Positions 47,920-56,714 are shown, counted from the first letter of the stretch. The stretch is 64,000 bases of DNA from Comamonas sp. KCTC 72670 (GCA_014656495.1 BNCN01000021.1:41218-105217), one strand, 5' to 3'. Notes: generated by a model from the letters alone, not told the origin. Numbers and translations: made by a program.

Positions 47920-48942
47920 CTACGCCTTCGGCGCGGCGGGAGCCGGCGCCTGCTTCGGCGGCCAGTTCTCCAGCTTCATGCCCAGCGACAGGCCCATCTC
48001 CGCGAGGATCTCCTTGATCTCCTTCAGAGACTTGCGGCCGAAGTTCTTCGTCTTGAGCATCTCGGCCTCGGTGCGCTGCACGAGGTCGCCAATGGACTTG
48101 ATGTTCGCCTGCTGCAGGCAGTTCGCCGAGCGGACCGACAGCTCGAGCTCATCCACCGAGCGGAACAGGTTCTCGTTGAGCTTCGCCTCTTCCTTCGGCG
48201 CCTCGGCGACGACGGGCTCCTCCGTCTCGTCGAAGTTCACGAAGACGGTGAGCTGCTCCTTGATGATCTTCGCCGCGTACGCCACCGCGTCCTGCGGGGA
48301 CACGGAGCCGTCCGTCCAGACCTCGAGCGACAGCTTGTCGAAGTCCGTGACCTGACCGACGCGCGCGTTGGTGACCTGGTAGTTCACCTTGCGGATGGGC
48401 GAGAACAGCGAGTCGATGGGGATGGTGCCGATGGGCGCGCCCGCGACCTTGTTCACCTGCGCCGGGGTGTAGCCACGGCCGCGGCGGCACGTCAGCTCCA
48501 TCCGGAGCTTGCCGCCCTCGGAGATGGTGCAGATGTGGTGACCGGGGTTGAGGATCTCGGTGTCCGGGTCGGTGATGATGTCACCGGCCTTGACCTCCTT
48601 GGGGCCCTCCGCCTCGATGCGCAGCGTCTTCGTCTCATTCGTGTGCATCCGAAGGAGGACTTCCTTCAGGTTCAGCACGACGTCCGTGACGTCCTCGGAC
48701 ACCTCGGGGATGGTCGTGAACTCGTGGTCCACGCCCTCGATCTTCACGGAGGTGATGGCGGCGCCCTGCAGCGACGACAGCAGCACCCGGCGGAGCGAGT
48801 TGCCCAGCGTCGTGCCGAAGCCGCGCTCGAGCGGCTCCGCGACGAACTTGCCGTAGGTGGGGGTCGCGCTGTCCTGGTCGACCTCCATGCGGCGGGGCTT
48901 GATCAGGTCACGCCAGTTCTTCGCAACGAACGTATCTGCCAT
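47920..48942 (-). CDS. rpoA: RNA polymerase alpha subunit
   Basis: 340 residues. The N-terminal dimerisation domain (1-235) carries GFGTTLGNSLRRVLLSS; after a Glu/Pro-rich linker the CTD (about 262-325) holds LSVRSANCL and KNFGRKSLKEIKE, with the Arg residues that contact UP elements and activators. It nucleates core polymerase assembly. A terminator-like hairpin with a T-rich tail lies in the 143-bp gap upstream, so rpoA may be partly uncoupled from rpsD. Confidence 0.98.
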   Translation of the reverse strand: MADTFVAKNWRDLIKPRRMEVDQDSATPTYGKFVAEPLERGFGTTLGNSLRRVLLSSLQGAAITSVKIEGVDHEFTTIPEVSEDVTDVVLNLKEVLLRMHTNETKTLRIEAEGPKEVKAGDIITDPDTEILNPGHHICTISEGGKLRMELTCRRGRGYTPAQVNKVAGAPIGTIPIDSLFSPIRKVNYQVTNARVGQVTDFDKLSLEVWTDGSVSPQDAVAYAAKIIKEQLTVFVNFDETEEPVVAEAPKEEAKLNENLFRSVDELELSVRSANCLQQANIKSIGDLVQRTEAEMLKTKNFGRKSLKEIKEILAEMGLSLGMKLENWPPKQAPAPAAPKA

Positions 48943-49036
48943 GATGGACTGCTCCTCGAACCGTGCCGCACCACCGACTTACCCACCGGCCTGGCGGGAG
49001 GATGCGCACGTGAAAACTGCGAAGGCTTGAAAGCAA

Positions 49037-49065
49037 GACGCCCCGGCCTCGTCGGCCAGGGCGTC
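49037..49065 (-). terminator. Terminator/attenuator-like hairpin before rpoA
   Basis: Twelve-base arms with one mismatch (49037-49048 and 49054-49065). On the minus strand the stem is followed by TTGCTTTCAAG. It lies 21 bp after the rpsD stop and 95 bp before rpoA. Confidence 0.55.
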
Positions 49066-49085
49066 CACTGCGACATCCGGAGCGC

Positions 49086-49712
49086 TTACTTCGAGTAGAG
49101 CTCGACGATGAGCTGCTCGGAGATGGGCATCGTCAGGTCCTCACGGTTCGGAACCGTGGTGACCGTGCCCTTGAAGGACTTCTTGTCCAGGGAGATCCAC
49201 TGCGGAACGCCACGGCGGTCCACCGTCTCCAGGGCCTCCGAGATGCGGAGCACCTTGCGGCTCTTCTCCACCACCTCGACGGCGCTGCCCGGCTTCACGG
49301 CGAACGAAGGGATGTTCACCTTGCGGCCGTTGACCTGGAAGTGACCGTGACGCACCAGCTGGCGCGCCTCGTTGCGCGTGTCCGCGAAGCCCATGCGGAA
49401 CACCACGTTGTCCAGACGGAGCTCCAGCTGCTGCAGGAGGTTCTCACCCGTCTTGCCCTTGGCGGCGGACGCGCGGTGGTAGTAGCCGCGGAACTGGTTC
49501 TCCAGCAGGCCGTACATGCGCTTGACCTTCTGCTTCTCGCGCAGCTGCACGCCGTAGCCGGAGAACTTCACGCGGCCCTGGCCGTGCTGACCCGGGGGAT
49601 AGGGGCGGCGCTCAATGGCGCACTTGTCCGTGTAGCAACGGTCGCCCTTGAGGTACATCTTCAGGTTTTCGCGCCGGCAGATGCGGCAAGCGCTGGCAGT
49701 GTAACGAGCCAT
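49086..49712 (-). CDS. rpsD: 30S ribosomal protein S4 (zinc type)
   Basis: 208 residues. Cys9, Cys12, Cys26 and Cys31 form the N-terminal zinc knuckle of the C+ form of S4; the S4 RNA-binding domain follows (about 95-160). S4 starts 16S rRNA 5'-domain assembly and in some bacteria represses the alpha operon; no pseudoknot repressor site could be identified by eye. Confidence 0.97.
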   Translation of the reverse strand: MARYTASACRICRRENLKMYLKGDRCYTDKCAIERRPYPPGQHGQGRVKFSGYGVQLREKQKVKRMYGLLENQFRGYYHRASAAKGKTGENLLQQLELRLDNVVFRMGFADTRNEARQLVRHGHFQVNGRKVNIPSFAVKPGSAVEVVEKSRKVLRISEALETVDRRGVPQWISLDKKSFKGTVTTVPNREDLTMPISEQLIVELYSK

Positions 49713-49778
49713 GGCAGGTCCTTAGGTGATCTGGAGCATCCCCAACGCCAGGGGCGCGGGGATGCCCGAAGAGGAGGG

Positions 49779-50213
49779 TTAGACGCGGCGACGCTTGGGC
49801 TGACGGCAGCCGTTGTGCGGGATGGGCGTCACGTCGCGGATGAGGTTGATCTTCAGACCGGCGGCGGCCAGCGCGCGCAGCGCGGACTCACGGCCAGCGC
49901 CCGGGCCCTTGACGAACACGGACACGTTCTTCAGGCCGTGCTCCATCGCCTTCGCCGCGGCGTCGCCAGCGGCCACCTGCGCCGCGAACGGGGTGGACTT
50001 GCGGCTTCCCTTGAAGCCACGCGCCCCGGCGGACGACCAGGAGATCACGTTCCCGGACACGTCCGTGATCGTGATGATGGTGTTGTTGAACGTGGACTGG
50101 ATGTGGACCACGCCGTTGAGGATGTTCTTCTTGCCCTTGCGCTTGGACTTCTTGGCGGCAGGGGCCTCGCCCTCGGCGCCCGTGGACGCCGCAGTGTTGA
50201 TCTCGTCAGCCAT
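49779..50213 (-). CDS. rpsK: 30S ribosomal protein S11
   Basis: 144 residues: the usual S11 core preceded by about 25 extra residues rich in Ala, Glu and Lys (TGAEGEAPAAKKSKRKGKK). HIQSTFNNTI and the C-terminal HNGCRQPKRRRV are typical. S11 lies on the platform near the E site. A hairpin without T tract (49736-49743 with 49758-49765) lies between it and rpsD. Confidence 0.97.
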   Translation of the reverse strand: MADEINTAASTGAEGEAPAAKKSKRKGKKNILNGVVHIQSTFNNTIITITDVSGNVISWSSAGARGFKGSRKSTPFAAQVAAGDAAAKAMEHGLKNVSVFVKGPGAGRESALRALAAAGLKINLIRDVTPIPHNGCRQPKRRRV

Positions 50214-50275
50214 GTGGATTGCTGCTCCTGAGAGGAGGTGATCGACGCCGGCACCCTACGGCACCGGCGCTGCGA

Positions 50276-50656
50276 CTACCGACCGGTGGCCGGCTTCGCC
50301 CGGACGATGCCCCGCTTCGGACCCTTGCGGGTACGTGCGTTGGTGTGGGTCCGCTGGCCGCGAACAGGCAGGCCCTTACGGTGACGAAGACCCCGGTAGC
50401 AACCCAGGTCCATCAGCCGCTTGATGTTCATGGTGACTTCGCGCCGGAGGTCACCCTCCACCTTGTAGCTGGCCTCGATGATCTCGCGGATCTTGCGGGC
50501 CTGCTCCTCGGTGAGGTCCTTGGTCCGGGTCGTGGGATCGATGCCCGCCGCGGCAATGATGTCTTGCGCGGACTTGTTGCCGATCCCGTAGATGTACTGG
50601 AGCGAGATCACCGCGCGCTTGTTGGGCGGCAGATCGATGCCGGCGATACGAGCCAT
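50276..50656 (-). CDS. rpsM: 30S ribosomal protein S13
   Basis: 126 residues from ATG 50656 (MARIAGIDLP), the conserved S13 start; a frame extension to 50695 is not credible. The helix-two-turn-helix and the basic C-terminal tail (THTNARTRKGPKR) that contacts P-site tRNA are present. Confidence 0.97.
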   Translation of the reverse strand: MARIAGIDLPPNKRAVISLQYIYGIGNKSAQDIIAAAGIDPTTRTKDLTEEQARKIREIIEASYKVEGDLRREVTMNIKRLMDLGCYRGLRHRKGLPVRGQRTHTNARTRKGPKRGIVRAKPATGR

Positions 50657-50709
50657 CTTCGGTCTTCCTTCTTGGTGGAGTTGGTCTGAAGCCAACGGCC
50701 TTCTGGCCG

Positions 50710-50826
50710 TTAGCCCTGGCGCTGCTTGTGCCGGGGGTTGGAAGCGCAGATGACGCGCACGATACCCTTACGGCGAACAACCTTGCACTTATCGCAGATC
50801 TTCTTGACGGACGCCCGAACCTTCAT
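50710..50826 (-). CDS. rpmJ: 50S ribosomal protein L36 (zinc type)
   Basis: 38 residues, MKVRASVKKICDKC..., with Cys11, Cys14, Cys27 and His33 as the zinc ligands of the C+ form. It lies 72 bp after infA and 53 bp before rpsM, its usual place. The presence of the C+ form means zinc is needed unless a C- paralogue exists elsewhere. Confidence 0.96.
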   Translation of the reverse strand: MKVRASVKKICDKCKVVRRKGIVRVICASNPRHKQRQG

Positions 50827-50898
50827 TGGAGCGAACTTCCTTCCTCAGCTAAAGAAAAGCCCAACGGGCGTCCCGCCATTCCCAGGCGGGTGCCCTTG

Positions 50899-51117
50899 CT
50901 ACTTCGCCCGGTACGTGATCCGTCCGCGCGTCAGGTCGTACGGAGACAGCTCGACCTTCACCTTGTCACCCGGGAGGATGCGGATGAAGTGCATCCTCAT
51001 CTTGCCCGAGATGTGCGCGAGCACCTTGTGGCCGTTGTCCAGCACCACGCGGAACATCGCGTTCGGGAGGGGCTCCATCACGGTCCCCTCGACTTCGATG
51101 GAATCATCCTTCGGCAA
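50899..51117 (-). CDS. infA: Translation initiation factor IF-1
   Basis: 72 residues, a single S1-like OB fold (EGTVMEPLPNAMFRV, HISGKMRMHFIRILPGD), full length. IF-1 blocks the A site during initiation. A 338-bp gap separates it from adk, so it may head its own transcript with rpmJ, rpsM, rpsK and rpsD. Confidence 0.98.
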   Translation of the reverse strand: MPKDDSIEVEGTVMEPLPNAMFRVVLDNGHKVLAHISGKMRMHFIRILPGDKVKVELSPYDLTRGRITYRAK

Positions 51118-51455
51118 GCGTCAGACTCTCTTCCCCGGACCACGAACCTCTTGGAAGCGCGGCGGGATAGCACTTTGGTCCGCAAGTGGCAAGCGTCGCG
51201 CGACTGCAAAACTTGGATTCCTACCAACCCCACATAACAGCGGGCTATTTCACCCGCAGTCATAGCATTCTCGAGCCTGCCCCTGACGTCGAGCGGACTG
51301 CCTCCGCGCCTTGAGCACCGGCCGCGGGGTGAACCTGTGTCCTACCCCGGCGGGAGTCCAGGAGGCCCTGAGGGCGAGCTCCCGCAGTCCGCCGGGGGGC
51401 CTGGGGACCAGCGTCAGCCGCCCCAGTCCCCTGCCCGCCTGCCTGCCTGCCAGGA
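51118..51455. other. Gap between adk and infA (no map gene)
   Basis: 338 bp with no gene. Many bacteria have methionine aminopeptidase (map) here; no remnant is visible. A weak minus-strand promoter may be ATGACT (51258-51263), 18 bp, TGTTAT (51234-51239), with an inverted repeat GCGGG/CCCGC in the spacer. The region around 51210-51270 is AT-richer than its surroundings, as a promoter would be. Confidence 0.45.
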
Positions 51456-52103
51456 TCAGCCCTTGCCCGCGGCGGCCTTGATTTCCTCGTAGATGCCCTC
51501 GGGCGAGCCCACGCCGTCCACGCTCTTGAGCAGGCCCTTCTTCTCGTAGAAGGCCTTCAGCGGAGAGGTCTCCGCGTCGTACTTCTGGAGGCGCTTCTCG
51601 ATGACCTCGGGCATGTCATCCGGGCGCTGGACGAGCCCGGCGTTGCACTTGTCGCAGTACCCCGCCCGCTTCGGAGGGCTCTGGTAGACGTGGTAGACGC
51701 TGCCGTCCGCCGGGCACACCCGGCGGCCCGAGCCGCGCTCCACGAGCTTCTCGTGCGGCACCTCGAGCGAGATGACCGCGTCGAGCTGCTTGCCCAGCCG
51801 GCTCAGCATCTTGTCCAGCGCGTCCGCCTGACCAGGCGTGCGCGGGAAGCCGTCCAGGACGAAGCCGTTCGCCACGTCCGCCTCCTTGAGGCGCTCCTCG
51901 ACGATGCCGATGACGACGTCATCCGGGACGTACTGGCCAGCGGCCATCAGCGGGCCGGCGACCTTGCCCAGCTCCGTGCCCTCCGCGACTGCCTTGCGGA
52001 GGATGTCACCGGTGGAGATCTGGGGGATCTGGAAGTCGGCGAACAGTCGCTTCGCCTGGGTGCCCTTCCCCGCGTTCGGCGGCCCCAACAGGATCAGGTT
52101 CAT
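51456..52103 (-). CDS. adk: Adenylate kinase (zinc-lid type)
   Basis: 215 residues from ATG 52103 (GAGGAG 4 nt upstream). P-loop GPPNAGKGTQ (Asn replaces the usual Gly), STGDILR, GFPRTPGQA, and a long lid with CPAD and CDKC, giving a Cys3-Asp zinc site rather than Cys4. It interconverts AMP, ADP and ATP. It follows secY by 106 bp, with a hairpin between. Confidence 0.97.
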   Translation of the reverse strand: MNLILLGPPNAGKGTQAKRLFADFQIPQISTGDILRKAVAEGTELGKVAGPLMAAGQYVPDDVVIGIVEERLKEADVANGFVLDGFPRTPGQADALDKMLSRLGKQLDAVISLEVPHEKLVERGSGRRVCPADGSVYHVYQSPPKRAGYCDKCNAGLVQRPDDMPEVIEKRLQKYDAETSPLKAFYEKKGLLKSVDGVGSPEGIYEEIKAAAGKG

Positions 52104-52158
52104 GTGCTCCTCGTGCACCTGCGAATATCCTTGAACTGCACCCAGCCTGGAACGACGA

Positions 52159-52189
52159 GGCGCCCCTCCCCGCGACAGGGAGAGGCGCC
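52159..52189 (-). other. Intercistronic hairpin between secY and adk
   Basis: Twelve-base arms with one mismatch (52159-52170 and 52178-52189), no strong T tract after it on the minus strand. Possibly an RNA-stability element or weak terminator. Confidence 0.4.
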
Positions 52190-52209
52190 CGGTACGCCCG
52201 CGCGGAGGC

Positions 52210-53556
52210 TCAGGCCGCCACGCGCACCCGGCCCCGGATGCGGGGACCGCGCGGGCCGGCGAAGCCCTCGTAGTTACGGCTGATGAGGTGACCCTCAATC
52301 TGCTGCACCGTGTCCAGCGCCACACCCACCACGATGAGCAGCGCCGTGCCGCCGAAGGTGAACCGCACGCCCAGCAGACCGCTGATGACGGACGGAATCA
52401 CGCACACGACGGACAGGTAGATGGCGCCACCGAACGTGAGCCGGTTGAGCACGCGCTCGATGAACTCCGCCGTCTGCCGGCCGGGACGGATGCCCGGGAT
52501 GTAGCCACCCTGCTTCTTGATGTTGTCCGCCACGTCGTCCGGCCGGAACGTCAGGGCCGTGTAGAAGTAGGCGAAGAAGATGACCATCAGGACGAACAAC
52601 CCGTTGTAGATCCACAGGTTGCCTTCGATGGCCCGCTGGAAGCCCTGCAGGAACGGGAACCAGGTGCCGAGCGTCGCCGGGAAGGACAGCACGGCGCCGG
52701 CGAAGATGGGCGGAATCACGCCCGAGGTGTTCACCTTCATCGGGAAGTACGTCGCCTGGCCCGCGAACATCCGGCGGCCCGCCATCCGCTTGGCGTACTG
52801 GATGGGGATGCGGCGCATGCCGCGCTCCACGTAGACGACCGCGGCGATGATGATGAGCATGAAGACCACCAGCGCCAGCACCTCGGCCACCGAGATGACG
52901 TCCTGACGCGTGAGGTCCAGCAGCTGCTTGGCGCCCGGGAGCAGCCCCGCCACGATGCCCGCGAAGATGATGAGCGAGATGCCGTTGCCGATGCCGCGCT
53001 CGGTGATGCGCTCACCCAGCCACATGATGAAGGCGGTGCCGGCCGTGAGGCTGACCACCGTCATGAAGGTGAACCAGACGCTGTCGTCGGGGACGACCAC
53101 CTGGTTGAAGCCGCTCTGGCCGCCGTCGGAGCGGCCCAGCGACGCCAGCCACCGCGAGATACCGATGCCCTGCACGATGGACAGCGCGATCGTGCCGTAG
53201 CGGGTGTACTGGTTGATCTTCTGCCGGCCACCCGCGCCTTCCTTCTGGAGGCGCTCGAGGCTGGGCACGACCACGGCCAGCAGCTGCATGATGATGGACG
53301 CGCTGACGTACGGCATGATGCCCAGACCGAAGATGGACATCTGCTCCAGTGCGCCACCGGAGAAGAGGTTGAACAGCGAGACGAGGCCGCCCGATTGCTT
53401 CTGGGCGTCCATGAACGCGTTCATCGCCGAACGGTCCACGCCTGGCGTGTTGATGAAGATGCCGATGCGATAGACGGCGAGCAGCGCGAGCGTATACGCG
53501 AGCCGACTGCGCAGCTCAGCGATACGGAAGACGTTGGCGAAGGCGTTCAGAGCCAC
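52210..53556 (-). CDS. secY: Protein translocase subunit SecY
   Basis: 448 residues from the GTG at 53556, chosen because AGAGGA lies about 11 nt upstream; an in-frame ATG at 53598 would fall next to the terminator-like hairpin. Ten membrane helices; the TPGVDRSAM plug region near 38-46, GERITERGIGNGIS near 168, NTSGVIPPIFA near 262, and a cytoplasmic loop with GIRPGRQT near 355. It forms the protein-conducting channel. The hairpin with T tract upstream suggests attenuated or separately controlled expression. Confidence 0.97.
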   Translation of the reverse strand: MALNAFANVFRIAELRSRLAYTLALLAVYRIGIFINTPGVDRSAMNAFMDAQKQSGGLVSLFNLFSGGALEQMSIFGLGIMPYVSASIIMQLLAVVVPSLERLQKEGAGGRQKINQYTRYGTIALSIVQGIGISRWLASLGRSDGGQSGFNQVVVPDDSVWFTFMTVVSLTAGTAFIMWLGERITERGIGNGISLIIFAGIVAGLLPGAKQLLDLTRQDVISVAEVLALVVFMLIIIAAVVYVERGMRRIPIQYAKRMAGRRMFAGQATYFPMKVNTSGVIPPIFAGAVLSFPATLGTWFPFLQGFQRAIEGNLWIYNGLFVLMVIFFAYFYTALTFRPDDVADNIKKQGGYIPGIRPGRQTAEFIERVLNRLTFGGAIYLSVVCVIPSVISGLLGVRFTFGGTALLIVVGVALDTVQQIEGHLISRNYEGFAGPRGPRIRGRVRVAA

Positions 53557-53596
53557 GGGGTAGCCATCCTCTTCGAGAGGGTTCTGCCAGGACGAC

Positions 53597-53630
53597 AAAA
53601 CGCCCCTGTTCCACGAGCGGGAAAGGGGCG
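53597..53630 (-). terminator. Intrinsic terminator/attenuator between rplO and secY
   Basis: CGCCCCT/AGGGGCG arms (53601-53607 and 53624-53630) extended by an inner TTCC/GGAA pair. On the minus strand the stem is followed directly by TTTTG (53597-53600 are A on plus). It is 60 bp past the rplO stop and 40 bp before the secY GTG. Confidence 0.65.
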
Positions 53631-53690
53631 CAGAAGCCTACACAAGCGAAACGGCACGCACCACCAGCAAGTGATGCGTGCCTGACACGC

Positions 53691-54218
53691 TCAGGCCTGG
53701 GGCTGCCGGGGAGCCTTCACGCCCTTGCCCGCGTGGGCCTTGGCAGCGGACTCCGGCTTGTGGGCCACCAGCGGAAGCTCTTCCACCGAGCCGCCCGCCT
53801 TCTGGATGGCGGCCTTCGCGGCCTCGGAGGCCTTGTGCACCACCACGGTGACCTTCTTGGTCAGTTCGCCCCGCGCCAGCAGCTTGACGCCGTGGTAACG
53901 GCCCTTGACCAGCCCGACCTTGCGCAGGGTCTCCACGTCCGCCGTGGCGCCCGCGTCGAAGTGCTGCTCGAGGTCCGACAGGTTGATGACCGCGTACACG
54001 GTCCGGTTCGGCGGCGTGAAGCCGAACTTCGGCAGGCGCCGCTGCAGGGGGCTCTGGCCGCCCTCGAAGCCTTCGAACCGCATGTTGCCGGAACGGGCCT
54101 TCTGGCCCTTGCCACCCCGGCCGGCCGTCTTGCCAAGACCACTACCCTGGCCGCGGCCCACGCGCTTCTTGCGGTGCCACGAGCGCGCCGGACGCTGCAG
54201 TTTGTTCAGAGTGCTCAT
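53691..54218 (-). CDS. rplO: 50S ribosomal protein L15
   Basis: 175 residues. Gly/Arg-rich N-terminal extension (VGRGQGSGLGKTAGRGGKGQ) that threads into 23S rRNA, then the globular L15 domain and about 25 extra Lys/Ala-rich residues. It lies 20 bp after rpmD. Confidence 0.96.
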   Translation of the reverse strand: MSTLNKLQRPARSWHRKKRVGRGQGSGLGKTAGRGGKGQKARSGNMRFEGFEGGQSPLQRRLPKFGFTPPNRTVYAVINLSDLEQHFDAGATADVETLRKVGLVKGRYHGVKLLARGELTKKVTVVVHKASEAAKAAIQKAGGSVEELPLVAHKPESAAKAHAGKGVKAPRQPQA

Positions 54219-54238
54219 CGTCTCGATCCTCTCGTGAC

Positions 54239-54508
54239 TCAGGCCTGCTGCTGCTTGACCTGATACGCGATCGCCCGCTCACGCAGCGCGACCTTGGCGG
54301 GCTTGCGACGCTTGGGCGCCGGCGCCTCGCCAGAAACGGTTTCCAGGGTGACCAGATGCTTCACCTTGAACCACATGCCGCGAATCGCGGGGGTGTCCTT
54401 GAGGATCCGCTCCTCACCGAACTTCTTCAGGCCCAGCCCACGGATGGTGTCCAGCATGTCGCTGGACGCACCCGCAAAGCTCTTCACCAGCTTCACCTTG
54501 AGCGCCAT
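54239..54508 (-). CDS. rpmD: 50S ribosomal protein L30, C-terminally extended
   Basis: 89 residues, against about 60 in most bacteria. The core (1-60) carries IRGLGLKK and RGMWFKVKHLV; the extra 28 residues are Lys/Arg/Ala/Gln-rich. It lies 3 bp after rpsE and 20 bp before rplO. Confidence 0.95.
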   Translation of the reverse strand: MALKVKLVKSFAGASSDMLDTIRGLGLKKFGEERILKDTPAIRGMWFKVKHLVTLETVSGEAPAPKRRKPAKVALRERAIAYQVKQQQA

Positions 54509-54511
54509 GGA

Positions 54512-55033
54512 CTAAGCCCTCTGCTCCCCGGCGAGCTTCGCCGGCTCGACGTCCTTGCCACGGAGGCGCGAGACCTGCTCGGCGCTGCGCAGCAGCTTCA
54601 GGCCCGCAACCGTGGCCTTCAGCACGTTGTGCGGATTCCGCGAACCCTGGCTCTTGGTCAGGATGTTGCGGATACCCGCCGCCTCCAGCACCGCGCGAAC
54701 CGCGCCGCCGGCGATGACGCCCGTACCCTGGCTGGCGGGCTTCAGGAGCACCCAGCCGGCGCCGAAGTGCCCGAGCACCTCGTGCGGAATGGTGTGACCC
54801 ACGAGTGGAACGCGGAACAGGTTCTTCTTCGCGTTCTCGCCACCCTTGCGGATGGCCTCGGGGACTTCGTTGGCCTTGCCCAGGCCGACGCCCACGTGCC
54901 CGGCGCCGTCCCCCACCACCACGAGGGCGGCGAACGAGAAACGGCGGCCGCCCTTCACGACCTTGGCCACGCGGTTGATATTCACCACGCGGTCGGTGAG
55001 GTCCAGATCGTTCGGATTGATCGGAGTTGCCAC
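54512..55033 (-). CDS. rpsE: 30S ribosomal protein S5
   Basis: 173 residues. Double-stranded-RNA-binding-like N-terminal domain (VNINRVAKVVKGGRRFSFAALVVVGD) and the C-terminal domain with AGGAVRAVLEAAGIRNILTK. S5 helps decoding accuracy. Usual position after rplR. Confidence 0.97.
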   Translation of the reverse strand: MATPINPNDLDLTDRVVNINRVAKVVKGGRRFSFAALVVVGDGAGHVGVGLGKANEVPEAIRKGGENAKKNLFRVPLVGHTIPHEVLGHFGAGWVLLKPASQGTGVIAGGAVRAVLEAAGIRNILTKSQGSRNPHNVLKATVAGLKLLRSAEQVSRLRGKDVEPAKLAGEQRA

Positions 55034-55055
55034 TTGGGGGATTCCTTTCGAATTC

Positions 55056-55412
55056 TTAGAACTTCAGCCCGGCCTCGCGCGCGGCGTCGGCCACGGCGGC
55101 GATGCGCCCGTGATAAGGGAAGCCGTTGCGGTCGAACACCACCGCTTCGACGTTGGCGGCCTTGCACTTCTGCGCAATCAGGGAACCAACACGCTTCGCG
55201 TCCGCCTTCTTGTCGCCCTCGTCCTGACCCTTCAGGTCCTTGGACAGCGACGAAGCAAACGCGAGCGTCTTGCCCGTGGTGTCGTCCACCACCTGCGCGT
55301 AGATGTGCTTGAGGCTCTTGTAGACGGTGAGCCGCGGCCGCTCTGTCGTACCCGACAGCTTCTTGCGGATGCGGTTCTTCCTCTTGAGACGGGCTTCGAT
55401 CTTCGTAGGCAT
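55056..55412 (-). CDS. rplR: 50S ribosomal protein L18
   Basis: 118 residues from ATG 55412 (MPTKIEARLKRKNRIR), the conserved start. L18 binds 5S rRNA together with L5. The 108-bp gap to rplF carries two perfect hairpins (55430-55438 with 55452-55460; 55466-55472 with 55484-55490), neither followed by a T tract. Confidence 0.97.
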   Translation of the reverse strand: MPTKIEARLKRKNRIRKKLSGTTERPRLTVYKSLKHIYAQVVDDTTGKTLAFASSLSKDLKGQDEGDKKADAKRVGSLIAQKCKAANVEAVVFDRNGFPYHGRIAAVADAAREAGLKF

Positions 55413-55520
55413 GGCTGCTTCCTTTTCCGTCCGGCGGCGATGCGGCCTTCCGCCGCCGGATGATGCCACCGGACCTCGAGGGCCCGGTGGAGTTTGGAAC
55501 ACTCAGGAAAGGCGGGACGA

Positions 55521-56087
55521 CTAGGTCGTGCCCGTCTTGCCCTCCTTGCGGCGGATGCGCTCCTCGGCGTACTTGATGCCCTTGCCCTTGTACGGCTCGG
55601 GCGGACGCAGCGAGCGGATGTTCACCGCCGTCGCGCCGAGGACTTCCTTGTCCGAAGAGCGGAGCGTCAGACCCACGGTGGGCAGGCTGTCCTCGTTGCG
55701 CGGGGCCTTGTCGACTTCAGCCGTCACGCCCTCGGGCAGGTTGAACACCACCGGGTGCGAGTAGCCGAGCGCGAAGTGAATGGCCTTGCCCTTCACCTCG
55801 GCGCGGAAACCAACGCCGCGGATGTCCAGCTTCTTCTCGAAGCCCGTGCTCACGCCCTTCGCGGCGTTCGCGAGGATGGTCCGGGTCAGACCGTGCAGGC
55901 TGCGCGCCTCGCGCGAGTCATCCTCGCGCTGCACCGTCATCTGGCCGTCCTTGATCTCGACCTTGACCTTGCCAGGCAGCTTCACCGACAGCTTGCCCTT
56001 GGGGCCTTCGAAGTTGACCTGCTCGCCGGCGATGACGGCCTTCGTCTTGTCGCCAAGCTTGATCGCCAGTTTTCCAATCCGACTCAT
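55521..56087 (-). CDS. rplF: 50S ribosomal protein L6
   Basis: 188 residues, two tandem alpha/beta domains; GYSHPVVFNLPEGV in the middle and the C-terminal RPPEPYKGKGIKYAEERIRRKEGK are typical. L6 sits near the factor-binding site. It lies 64 bp after rpsH. Confidence 0.97.
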   Translation of the reverse strand: MSRIGKLAIKLGDKTKAVIAGEQVNFEGPKGKLSVKLPGKVKVEIKDGQMTVQREDDSREARSLHGLTRTILANAAKGVSTGFEKKLDIRGVGFRAEVKGKAIHFALGYSHPVVFNLPEGVTAEVDKAPRNEDSLPTVGLTLRSSDKEVLGATAVNIRSLRPPEPYKGKGIKYAEERIRRKEGKTGTT

Positions 56088-56151
56088 GGTTGCCTCGGTC
56101 CTGTATGCCTGGGGGGCGCACCCTCACGGGGCGCCGCTCCCTGGCGGCTGG

Positions 56152-56568
56152 CTAGTAGACGGTGCAGAGCAGCTCGCCGCCGACCTTCTGCTTGCGGGCC
56201 TCGGAATCCACCATGATGCCGCGCGAGGTGGAGAGAATGGAGATGCCCAGGCCACCGAGGACCTGCGGAATCTCGCGGGAGGGCGCGTAGCGACGCAGAC
56301 CCGGCTTCGAGACGCGGCGGATGCCGGTGATGGCGGGCGCGCGGTCAGGACCGTACTTCAGCTGCACGGAGATCTCCGGGAACACGGTGCGCTTGTTCTG
56401 CACCGTGGCCTCGTGGACCACGTACTCGCCGATGTAGCCCTCGTCCTTGAGGACCTTGATGATCTCGAGCTTGAGCTTCGAGTGGGGGATGACGACCTTG
56501 TCGTGACGCGCGCGCGAGGCGTTGCGCAGGCGGGTCAGCATGTCGCCGACGGGATCATTGACCGGCAT
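56152..56568 (-). CDS. rpsH: 30S ribosomal protein S8
   Basis: 138 residues from ATG 56568 (MPVNDPVGDMLTRLRNASRA). Ends with the conserved STSRGIMVDSEARKQKVGGE block. S8 is a primary 16S binder and in E. coli represses the spc operon; the 188-bp gap upstream holds a hairpin that might be a regulatory site. Confidence 0.97.
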   Translation of the reverse strand: MPVNDPVGDMLTRLRNASRARHDKVVIPHSKLKLEIIKVLKDEGYIGEYVVHEATVQNKRTVFPEISVQLKYGPDRAPAITGIRRVSKPGLRRYAPSREIPQVLGGLGISILSTSRGIMVDSEARKQKVGGELLCTVY

Positions 56569-56714
56569 GGAGTACCTTCCAAAGCGAGGCCCCTCTTCGG
56601 ACGCCCCGCGTTCGCAACCACCACGCCTGCCGGGCCCATCCCGGGGGTTCGCGATGACTGCCACTGCGTACCGCGGACTTCAGTGCGGAGGCTCCGTGAG
56701 GAGCCACCGCGGTT

